The notes under the pieces: generated by a model | What the model was told of the DNA's origin: nothing | What the model saw: only the letters and a program-made list of their open reading frames with translations | Database searches by the model: none | Made by a program: the position numbers and the translations under genes | Source: Tsukamurella paurometabola DSM 20162 | GTDB lineage: Bacteria; Actinomycetota; Actinomycetes; Mycobacteriales; Mycobacteriaceae | Length of the DNA stretch: 64,000 bases | Direction of reading: 5' to 3' | Assembly (NCBI RefSeq): GCF_000092225.1 | Contig: NC_014158.1 | Location: 496,001-560,000, forward strand | Shown here: piece after piece, positions 8,749 through 16,095 of the stretch | How the letters are laid out: each line of letters begins with the position of its first letter | Position numbering within the stretch: the stretch's first letter is position 1

Positions 8749-8893
8749 CGCTGCCTTCCTTCCGCGGGTGTCTTGACATTCAACACCCAACTGTCGAGAA
8801 AACGGTACCAGTTCGAGTGAGAGAGTCCAGCCGCGAATCTATCAATTCCGACATTGCCGGATGTTTCCTTGAACACACCCCTGCGCACCGCTA

Positions 8894-8917
8894 ATCTACA
8901 ACCTGATGGTTGTAGAT
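8894..8917 (+). promoter_or_regulatory. ArsR operator over a probable leaderless start
   Basis: A perfect 10-bp inverted repeat, ATCTACAACC (8894-8903) and GGTTGTAGAT (8908-8917) with a 4-nt spacer, straddles the ATG at 8906. A TAATCT -10 hexamer occupies 8892-8897, placing transcription start at or next to the ATG. Repressor binding here would cover -10, start site and start codon together. Confidence 0.6.
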
Positions 8918-9250
8918 GAACTGGCACCGGACGAGGTCGACCGCCTCTTCCACGCGCTCGCCGACCGCACGCGCCGCGACATCCTGGCGCAGGTGATCGA
9001 CCGGGAGCGATCGGTCTCCGAGCTGGCTCGGGGATACGAGATGAGCTTCGCCGCCGTACAGAAGCATGTGGCCGCGCTGGAGAAGGCGGGTCTGGTCACG
9101 AAGCTGCGACGCGGCCGCGAAGCCCTGGTCCGCCCGGACATCACGGCCGTTCAGCGCGCGCAGCGCCTGCTGCGCGCCTATGAGGACCTGTGGCGCGGAC
9201 GGGTCGCGCGCATGGACGCGTTGCTCGACGAGCCCTCGATGAAGGAGTGA
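8906..9250 (+). CDS. ArsR-family transcriptional regulator
   Basis: A 114-residue winged helix: VDRLFHALADRTRRDILAQ, the recognition region SVSELARGYEMSFAAVQKHVAAL and the wing VTKLRRGREALV. It lacks the Cys pairs of metal-sensing ArsR proteins, so it is more like the SdpR/toxin-type regulators paired with SRPBCC proteins. The gene lies 3 bp before such a protein and is divergent from the 8748-4923 operon, which it may also control through the operator at 8894-8917. The mRNA is probably leaderless. Confidence 0.88.
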   Translation: MVVDELAPDEVDRLFHALADRTRRDILAQVIDRERSVSELARGYEMSFAAVQKHVAALEKAGLVTKLRRGREALVRPDITAVQRAQRLLRAYEDLWRGRVARMDALLDEPSMKE

Positions 9251-9253
9251 GAG

Positions 9254-9730
9254 ATGCCCGTTCTGTCCACCACGAGTGATCGTGAGGCGCTGACCTTCGA
9301 CCTGGTCGCCGAGTTCGCCACCTCCCCGGAGCGGGTGTGGCAGCTGTGGGAGGACCCGCGCCTATTGGAGAAGTGGTGGGGCCCGCCCACCTGGCCGGCC
9401 ACATTCGTCCGCCACGAACTCACACCGGGCGGCCAGTCTCGGTACTACATGACCGGCCCGGACGGCACGAAGGCCGGAGGCTGGTGGGAGACGGTCGCGA
9501 CCGACGCCCCGTCGACCTTCGTATTCCGGGACGGCTTCGCGGGGGAGGACGGCGAGCCCGTCGATCCCGAGGACTACTCCACGAACACGGTCGTGCTCAC
9601 CCGGACGGGCGATGTCACGCGGATGAACCTCACTGCGGCCCACCGGTCACTCGAACAGCTGGATCGCGTGTTGGAGATGGGGATGACCGAGGCGATGAAC
9701 CAGATCGACGCCCTGCTCGCCGCTGTCTGA
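9254..9730 (+). CDS. SRPBCC/AHSA1-domain protein
   Basis: A 158-residue single-domain protein of the START/Bet v1-like superfamily, a fold that makes a deep hydrophobic ligand pocket. The N-terminal pattern ATSPERVWQLWEDPRLLEKWWGPP and the later GGWWETV and LEMGMTEAMNQIDAL segments are characteristic of AHSA1 members. It is cotranscribed with the ArsR regulator (3-bp gap; GAAGGAG within the arsR end serves as ribosome site). It may bind or sequester the effector sensed by the regulator; no ligand can be named. Confidence 0.8.
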   Translation: MPVLSTTSDREALTFDLVAEFATSPERVWQLWEDPRLLEKWWGPPTWPATFVRHELTPGGQSRYYMTGPDGTKAGGWWETVATDAPSTFVFRDGFAGEDGEPVDPEDYSTNTVVLTRTGDVTRMNLTAAHRSLEQLDRVLEMGMTEAMNQIDALLAAV

Positions 9731-9733
9731 CGT

Positions 9734-10516
9734 TCACCAGCCCCAGAACGAGCGCTGCGCGGCGATCGCCCAGGCATCGATCCGCGCGATGTCGGCGTGC
9801 TCGGGCAGTGGGCAGTCGCCGTCGAGCACGGCACGCACCGCGCCTTCCAGCTCGGCGATCTCGGCCGAGACCTCCTCGCGCGCAACCTCGCCGCGCTTCA
9901 CGGCGAGCACCCGTTCACGCTGCTGCGGAACCAGCGGCAGCGTGAGCGTGCCCGCCGACGCGATCTCATGCCCCTGGTAGGCCAGGCGCAGCGCGTGGCT
10001 GCCGTACTTGACGTCCCAGCCGTATCGCGCCACCAGCTCCGGCCGGTTCGGCACGCCGCTGGCGCGGCCGAGCATCCGCTGGTGCTGTGAGTGCATGTAC
10101 CCCAGGAACCGCTCCACCGACTGCCGTGAGAGGAACGCCGACCGCAACTCCCGCAGTGACCGGCCGAGCTCGGTGACCTTCACCAGCGACTCGTCCGGTG
10201 CGTACAGCGGCAACAGGACCGTCGGATTGCCCTTGACGGCCAGCCGCAGATACTTGCGCAGGCTGTACAGCACCAGGTCGGTGTCGCCCGGCCCGCTGCG
10301 CACGCCCTCGGGCCGGGTGCGCCAGATGTAGTCGGCGCGCGGCTGCCGCACACCGAGCAACGACGCCGGCGGCTCCAGGTACACGCCCAGCTCGTCGTGG
10401 TCGTCCGTGCCCGCGATCGCGATGCCGTGTACGCCGGAACCCACGACGGAGCGCAGGATCTCGTCCCGCAGCGCCACATCGCGGTCGCCGTATTCGACGT
10501 TCTTCCGATCAGACAT
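9734..10516 (-). CDS. RlaP-type nucleotidyltransferase (PF10127-like), RNA-repair associated
   Basis: A 260-residue protein of the DNA-polymerase-beta-like nucleotidyltransferase superfamily. The N-terminal GSGVHGIAI and GTDDHDELGVYL match the GS plus acidic metal-binding signature, and the helical C-terminus (GYMHSQHQRML, WDVKYGSHALRLAYQ) is typical of the RlaP/YcgL-like group. RlaP proteins are recorded as partners of RNA ligases and repair enzymes. Here it is divergent from hen1-pnkp across 83 bp. It may add or modify a nucleotide on damaged RNA ends; the substrate is inferred from context. Confidence 0.72.
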   Translation of the reverse strand: MSDRKNVEYGDRDVALRDEILRSVVGSGVHGIAIAGTDDHDELGVYLEPPASLLGVRQPRADYIWRTRPEGVRSGPGDTDLVLYSLRKYLRLAVKGNPTVLLPLYAPDESLVKVTELGRSLRELRSAFLSRQSVERFLGYMHSQHQRMLGRASGVPNRPELVARYGWDVKYGSHALRLAYQGHEIASAGTLTLPLVPQQRERVLAVKRGEVAREEVSAEIAELEGAVRAVLDGDCPLPEHADIARIDAWAIAAQRSFWGW

Positions 10517-10599
10517 GCCGAGGAAAGTACGACACCCCGTTGCGTTCGCTCCACTGAATTTCGATTGGAGTGTCGTCCGCTGTCGTGCAGACTGACCGG

Positions 10600-11997
10600 G
10601 TGTACCTGACCATCTCGACCACGTATGCGCCCGCGACCGAACTGGGGTATCTCCTGCACAAGCATCCCGACCGGGTGCAGGAGTTCCGCCAGCCCTTCGG
10701 CGTGGCCACCGTGTTCTACCCGGAGGCCGGCCCGGACCGGTGCACGGCCGCGCTGCTGCTCGAGGTCGATCCGATCCAGCTGGCCAAGCGGCGCCGCGCC
10801 AGTCCCGATTTCTCCCTCGGGCAGTACGTCAACGACCGGCCGTACGCCGCATCCTCACTGCTCGCCGCGGCTCTCGCCGATGTCTTCCGCAGCGCGCGAC
10901 ACGGGCGGGCCGGAAGCCGACAGGAGCTGGCGGACACAGCGATTCCGCTGCAGATCGAGATTCCGGTGCTGCCCTGCCGCGGTGGCGCCGAGGTCGCTGA
11001 GCGGGTATTCGCCCCGCTCGGCTGGGATGTCGACGCGACACCGATCGAGCTCGACGGGGGCTTCCCCGAGTGGGGCCAGTCGCGGTACGTGCGGTTGCGC
11101 CTCACCGGCAGGATGCGCCTGGCGGAGGCGATCAATCACCTGTACGTGCTGCTCCCGGTGCTCGATGAGTCCAAGCACTACTGGCAGGGACCCGACGAGG
11201 TCGACAAGTTGCTCCGCTCCGGCGAGGGCTGGCTGGCATCCCATCCGGACCGCGAGCTGATCACCCGCCGGTACCTCGGCCGAGGGCCCGGACTCGCCGC
11301 CGAGGCGCTCGACCGGCTCGCCGCGCTCGACGACGCCGGCCCCGCCGCGGCCGAGGTCGACGAGGCCGTTGACATCGCTCCGGCTAAGCCGCTCAACGCA
11401 CTTCGGCACGATGCGGTGCACCGGGTGATCGTCGAGAGCGGGGCGAGCACGGTGATCGATCTCGGCTGCGGGCCCGGCCAGTTCGTCGAGCGGCTGCTCG
11501 CCACCCGCGGCATCGAACGGGTCGCGGGCTGCGATGTCTCCACCCGATCGTTGCAGCGCGCCGCCCAGCGCCTGCATCTCGACGACATGACGGAGCGGCA
11601 GCGCGAGCGCATCGACCTGTTCCAGGCCGCGCTCACGTACGAGGACGAGCGACTGTCGGGATACGACGCCGCCGTGCTGATGGAGGTCATCGAGCACGTC
11701 GACCCGTCGCGGCTCGGCGCGCTCGAACACGTGGTCTTCGGTGGTGCTCGCCCCGGCACCGTCATCGTCACCACGCCCAACAGTGAGTACAACGTGCTCT
11801 ACCCGGATCTCGTGGGGATGCGGCACACCGATCATCGGTTCGAGTGGGACCGCACCGAGTTCATCCGATGGTCCACCGCAATAGCCGAACGGTACGGCTA
11901 CGCCGTGCGGCACGAGGGGATCGGTGAAGCCGATCCCGACCGGGGAACCCCCACCCAGATGGCGATCTTCACGAGGAAGGAGTCCGCCGATGCCTGA
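10600..11997 (+). CDS. hen1: 3'-terminal RNA ribose 2'-O-methyltransferase Hen1
   Basis: Methylates the 2'-OH at a broken RNA 3' end before ligation, so that the repaired site resists the same ribotoxin. The 465-residue protein has the bacterial Hen1 N-terminal domain (PATELGYLLHKHPDRVQ at the very start) and a C-terminal SAM methyltransferase with VIDLGCGPGQF near 285 and the Hen1-specific metal-binding EVIEHVD, with further His residues. GTG at 10600 is chosen because the family begins almost exactly there; another GTG lies 30 bp upstream. It overlaps pnkp by 8 bp, so the two are translationally coupled. Confidence 0.93.
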   Translation: MYLTISTTYAPATELGYLLHKHPDRVQEFRQPFGVATVFYPEAGPDRCTAALLLEVDPIQLAKRRRASPDFSLGQYVNDRPYAASSLLAAALADVFRSARHGRAGSRQELADTAIPLQIEIPVLPCRGGAEVAERVFAPLGWDVDATPIELDGGFPEWGQSRYVRLRLTGRMRLAEAINHLYVLLPVLDESKHYWQGPDEVDKLLRSGEGWLASHPDRELITRRYLGRGPGLAAEALDRLAALDDAGPAAAEVDEAVDIAPAKPLNALRHDAVHRVIVESGASTVIDLGCGPGQFVERLLATRGIERVAGCDVSTRSLQRAAQRLHLDDMTERQRERIDLFQAALTYEDERLSGYDAAVLMEVIEHVDPSRLGALEHVVFGGARPGTVIVTTPNSEYNVLYPDLVGMRHTDHRFEWDRTEFIRWSTAIAERYGYAVRHEGIGEADPDRGTPTQMAIFTRKESADA

Positions 11998-14482
11998 TAC
12001 CACCGTCGCGGTGCCCGCGCGTGGCCTCATCCTGCTGGTCGGCGCCTCCGGCAGCGGCAAGTCCACGTTCGCGCGCGAGCACTTCCGCGCGACCGAGGTG
12101 GTCTCCAGTGATGTCTGCCGAGGCCTCGTGGCCGACGATGAGAACGACCAGTCGGCAACCCCGGACGCCTTCGACCTGCTGCACCACCTGGTCGGCATCC
12201 GGTTGCGCCGGGGATTGCTCACCGTCGTCGACGCCACGAATGTGCAGCGCCCCGCCCGGGCGTCGCTGGTCCAGTTGGCCCGTGACCATGATGTCCTCGT
12301 CGACGCGATCGTGTTCGACCTGCCCGACGAGATCGCAGTGGAGCGCAACCGGCAGCGCCCGGACCGGAACTTCGGCTCGCAGGTCGTGACCCGGCAGGGC
12401 CGCGAGATGCGCAAGTCGCTCAGGGGGATCAAGAAGGAGGGCTTCCGACGGGTGCACACGCTGCACACGCCCGACGAGGTCGCCGCCGTCGAGATCACCC
12501 GCGAGCGGCCGTGGAACGACCGTACCGAACTCACCGGACCGTTCGACGTGATCGGCGACGTCCACGGCTGCGCCGCGGAGCTGCGCACGCTGCTCACCGA
12601 GCTCGGATGGACGGTGCGGGCAGACGGCGCCGAGCACCCGGACGGCCGCACCGCCGTCTTCGTGGGGGATCTCGTGGACCGCGGACCGGACACCCCGGCG
12701 GTGCTGCGCCTGGTCATGGGCATGGTCGACGCGGGAACTGCCTTGTGCGTCAGTGGTAATCACGAGGCCAAGCTGGTGCGTGCGCTCAAGGGCAACCGGG
12801 TCACCGTGGCGCACGGCCTCCAGGAATCACTCGACCAGCTGGCCGCCGAGACCGAGGAGTTCCGCACCGCCGCCACCCGCTTCATGGACGGTCTGCTCAG
12901 CCACTACGTCCTCGACCGTGGGCGGCTCGTCGTGGCACACGCGGGTCTGAAGCAGGAGTACCAGGGCCGCGCCTCGCGGCGGGTCCGTGCGTTCGCGCTC
13001 TACGGCGACACCACCGGGGAAACGGACGAGTTCGGGCTGCCGGTCCGGTATCCGTGGGCGCGGGACTATCGCGGTTCCGCAGCGGTGGTGTACGGGCACA
13101 CCCCGGTCACCGAGCCACAGTGGCTCAACAACACCCTGTGCATCGACACCGGTGCGGTATTCGGTGGTGCGCTGACCGGGCTCCGCTACCCCGAACGCGA
13201 GATCGTCTCGGTTCCGGCGCAATCCCAGTGGTACGAGCCGGCCCGCCCGGAGCAGGTGGAGCAGAGCGACGACCGTGCCGGCTCAGTACTCCGGTACGAC
13301 GACGTCGCCGGAACCCGGTGGCTGTCGACCCGCACGGGCGGTCGCGTCAAGGTCGACGCGGAGGGTGCTGCGGCGGCGCTGGAGGTGATGAGCCGGTTCG
13401 CAGTCGACCCGCGCTGGCTGATCTATCTGCCGCCCACGATGTCTCCGGCGTCGGTATCGCGCCACGAGGACTATCTGGAGCACCCGGTGTGCGCGTTCGA
13501 CGACTTCGCGGGCTGGGGTGTGGAGCGGGTGATCTGCGAGGAGAAGCACATGGGATCCCGCGCGATCGCCGTGATCGCTCGCGACGCCGACGTCGCGGCC
13601 TGGCGTTTCGGTGTGGCCGATGGGAGCAGTGGGGCGGTGTACACCCGCACCGGGCGGTCTTTCGTCGAAGACTCCGCGTCGCTCGTCGACCGCATCCGCG
13701 GCGCCGTGGCACCGCTCTTCGATCGGCTGGACACCGAATGGCTCGCACTGGACTGCGAGATCCTGCCCTGGTCCGCCAAAGCGGAGGGACTGATCGTGGA
13801 TCAGTACGCGTCGGTGGGCGCGGCTGCGCGAGAAGCGTTGCCGGTTGCGCTCGCGGGGCTCGACGCCGCCGCGGCGCGTGGGCTCGACGTTGCGGGACTG
13901 CGCGCACGAACGGTCCGCCGGCAGGTGAACGCGGTGGCCTTCCGCGACGCCTACGCCGCGTACTGCCGTCCGATCGATGGCCTCGACGGTGTCACGGTGG
14001 CGCCCTTCCAGGTACTCGCCGCCGAAGGCCGGGTCCTGGCGACCGAATCACACGAATGGCACCTGGATCTCATGGGCGCACTGGAGGATCCGTTCCTCAC
14101 TCATACCCGGCACCGCATCGTGGATCTCTCGTCGGAGGCCGACCGTGCCGCCGCGGAGCGGTGGTGGACAGGGCTCACCGACGCAGGCGGAGAGGGAATG
14201 GTGGTCAAGCCCCTCGGTGCGACCGGGCGAAAGGTGCAGCCGGGTTTGAAGGTCCGTGGTCGCGACTACCTGCGGATCATCTACGGTCCGGACTACGTCG
14301 ACTCGCTCGATGTGCTGCGGGACCGGAACCTGGGCCGCAAGCGGAAGATGGCCCTTGCGGAGCACGCCCTCGGGATGGATGCGCTGGCGTCGTTCGTTGC
14401 GGGGGAGCCGTTGTGGCGGGTGCACCAGTCCGTGTTCGCGGTGCTCGCGCAGGACTCCGAGCCGGTCGATCCCCGGCTCTGA
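11990..14482 (+). CDS. pnkp: Polynucleotide kinase-phosphatase-ligase Pnkp (RNA end repair)
   Basis: A trifunctional RNA-repair enzyme of 830 residues. The N-terminal 5'-OH kinase has P-loop GASGSGKST (18-26). The central metallophosphatase, which removes 2',3'-cyclic phosphates, has GDVHG (189-193), GDLVDRGP (226-233), GNHE (256-259) and GHTP (369-372). The C-terminal nucleotidyltransferase/ligase has motif I EKHMGSR with Lys519. Length is close to Clostridium thermocellum Pnkp (about 870). The ligase module of such enzymes needs Hen1 as partner, which is encoded immediately upstream with 8-bp overlap. All key residues appear intact. Confidence 0.95.
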   Translation: MPDTTVAVPARGLILLVGASGSGKSTFAREHFRATEVVSSDVCRGLVADDENDQSATPDAFDLLHHLVGIRLRRGLLTVVDATNVQRPARASLVQLARDHDVLVDAIVFDLPDEIAVERNRQRPDRNFGSQVVTRQGREMRKSLRGIKKEGFRRVHTLHTPDEVAAVEITRERPWNDRTELTGPFDVIGDVHGCAAELRTLLTELGWTVRADGAEHPDGRTAVFVGDLVDRGPDTPAVLRLVMGMVDAGTALCVSGNHEAKLVRALKGNRVTVAHGLQESLDQLAAETEEFRTAATRFMDGLLSHYVLDRGRLVVAHAGLKQEYQGRASRRVRAFALYGDTTGETDEFGLPVRYPWARDYRGSAAVVYGHTPVTEPQWLNNTLCIDTGAVFGGALTGLRYPEREIVSVPAQSQWYEPARPEQVEQSDDRAGSVLRYDDVAGTRWLSTRTGGRVKVDAEGAAAALEVMSRFAVDPRWLIYLPPTMSPASVSRHEDYLEHPVCAFDDFAGWGVERVICEEKHMGSRAIAVIARDADVAAWRFGVADGSSGAVYTRTGRSFVEDSASLVDRIRGAVAPLFDRLDTEWLALDCEILPWSAKAEGLIVDQYASVGAAAREALPVALAGLDAAAARGLDVAGLRARTVRRQVNAVAFRDAYAAYCRPIDGLDGVTVAPFQVLAAEGRVLATESHEWHLDLMGALEDPFLTHTRHRIVDLSSEADRAAAERWWTGLTDAGGEGMVVKPLGATGRKVQPGLKVRGRDYLRIIYGPDYVDSLDVLRDRNLGRKRKMALAEHALGMDALASFVAGEPLWRVHQSVFAVLAQDSEPVDPRL

Positions 14483-14489
14483 TCCGCCG

Positions 14490-15971
14490 CTATCCGGTGA
14501 CCGCCTCGGCGGCGAGCCGCCCGGAGATCAGTGCGGGCGGCACGCCGACGCCGGGATGTGTGAGTGATCCGGCGAGCACGGCGTTGCCGATCCCCGGGAC
14601 CCGCTGCGGCCGCCGCAGCGGCCCGGTCTGGGTGAGCGTGTGCGCCGCCGCGAACGGCGTGCCCGCCGAAAGACCCTGCCGGGCCCAGTCGGCGGGGGTA
14701 TCGATGCGCAGCACCTCGGCGCGGTCGATCCCGCGGTAGCCGCGCGCCGCGAGCGCGCCGAGGACACCGTGCACGTACTCGTCACCGATCGAATCCCAAT
14801 CCAGCGGTGCTGATTCGAGATTCGGACACGGTGCGAGCACGGAGACGGGGCCGGACTCGCCGGTGGTGATCGCCGGACGGGTGATCAGGAACGACGGATC
14901 GCTCATCAATCGGCCTCGACCGCGCGTCGCCGTGATCTCCGCGAAGGTCCGCTCCCATGCCGCTCCGAAGTCCAGGGTGTGATGGGCTTGTGTCGGCCAG
15001 TGCTGCTGCAGATCCGGATCCACCACCAGATGTGCCACCACCGCCGAGGGTGACAGTCGCACCCGGCGGCGCGGGGGTCGGGCGCCCAGCGGGGCCAGTA
15101 ACCGGTCCGCGACGGGCGCGTCGGCGGTGACGACCACGGCGTCGAAGGCAAGGCGCTCGGTTCGTTCCGGCCCGCCCGCTGAGCCCGAGCGGGCCCGCAA
15201 ACCGGTGACCCGGCCCCGTCGGCCGTCCAGACCGAGCACCTCATGGCCGAGAAGTACCGTGCCGCCCGCCCGTCGCACCTGTTCCGCCATCACCTCCGTG
15301 ATCCGGCCCATGCCGGCACGCGGGTACCAGACGCCCAGGCCCACATCCATGTGTGAGATCACCGCGTATACCGCGCGTGCGGCGGTGGGCGAGACTCCGG
15401 CGTACAGCGCCTGGAAAGTGAGCATGCGGCGCGCCCGTTCGTCTCCGACTCGCCGATCCACCTCGCGCTGCATCGAATTCAGTGCGCCGAGGCGAATGAT
15501 CCGGCCTAGCGCCGCGAGATCGCGCGGATTGGCATAGGAGCGCAGCGCCGCATCGCCCGCGATGAACCGGGGATAGGCTGCGTCGAACATCGCTCGCTGC
15601 CAGGCGAAGTGCTCCGGTGTGTCGATGTCATCGGGTACGTGCAGCACGCTCGGTCTGTCGTGCCCGGGCAGTGCGGGGAAGCGGCCCGCGTAGGCGGGGC
15701 GCACGGGCAGCAGGTCGAGTTCCGACTCCGCGTCTGCCCGGGTCAGCCCGCCGGCGGTGAGGGCGTCGAAGACCAGCTCGGGCATCGTCAGCACACTGGC
15801 CCCGGGGTCGACGAGGTGGGCGCGACCGTCCGCGCTTCGCGCGGTCGTGGTCCCGGCCCGGCCGCCCGGCTGCTCGTCGCGCTCGACGACGGTGACCCGA
15901 TGCCCGGCGCCGGTCAGATGCAGCGCCGCCGAGAGCCCCGCAAGTCCCGCCCCGATGATCCCGATGTGCAC
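14490..15971 (-). CDS. crtI: Phytoene desaturase (CrtI-type)
   Basis: An FAD enzyme that introduces double bases into phytoene to give coloured carotenes; 493 residues. It has the N-terminal dinucleotide fold GAGLAGLSAALHL followed by VVERDEQPGGRAGT, and the C-terminal CrtI signature HPGVGVPPALISGR. Start GTG at 15971 gives the usual immediate beta strand. It converges with pnkp (7-bp gap) and is divergent from the P-type ATPase. Crt genes are usually clustered; here crtB is 11 kb away, and no cyclase or glycosyltransferase is visible. Confidence 0.9.
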   Translation of the reverse strand: MHIGIIGAGLAGLSAALHLTGAGHRVTVVERDEQPGGRAGTTTARSADGRAHLVDPGASVLTMPELVFDALTAGGLTRADAESELDLLPVRPAYAGRFPALPGHDRPSVLHVPDDIDTPEHFAWQRAMFDAAYPRFIAGDAALRSYANPRDLAALGRIIRLGALNSMQREVDRRVGDERARRMLTFQALYAGVSPTAARAVYAVISHMDVGLGVWYPRAGMGRITEVMAEQVRRAGGTVLLGHEVLGLDGRRGRVTGLRARSGSAGGPERTERLAFDAVVVTADAPVADRLLAPLGARPPRRRVRLSPSAVVAHLVVDPDLQQHWPTQAHHTLDFGAAWERTFAEITATRGRGRLMSDPSFLITRPAITTGESGPVSVLAPCPNLESAPLDWDSIGDEYVHGVLGALAARGYRGIDRAEVLRIDTPADWARQGLSAGTPFAAAHTLTQTGPLRRPQRVPGIGNAVLAGSLTHPGVGVPPALISGRLAAEAVTG

Positions 15972-16055
15972 CAGGTGAGTCTAGGTAGTGCGCGCCGTTC
16001 GGACGGCGTGCGGTCGGGGACGAGGAACACGCTCCTCGCGGACCGGATCCAACGA

Positions 16056-16077
16056 CATATTGCAATTCATGCATATG
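16056..16077. promoter_or_regulatory. AT-rich imperfect inverted repeat before the metal ATPase gene
   Basis: CATATTGCA at 16056-16064 and TGCATATG at 16070-16077 form an imperfect inverted repeat ending 18 bp before the ATG of the P1B ATPase. Similar CATAT/ATATG sites are bound by ArsR/SmtB-type metal sensors. No sensor gene is adjacent, so assignment is tentative. Confidence 0.35.
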
Positions 16078-16095
16078 TAACATACGCTCATCCCC

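Noticed and set aside
7856-8779. N-terminal 308-residue extension of the ferredoxin reductase frame
   Set aside because: The segment overlaps the PF10118 hydrolase in another frame and is Arg/His-rich noise; the reductase begins at the 4-bp overlap at 7855.
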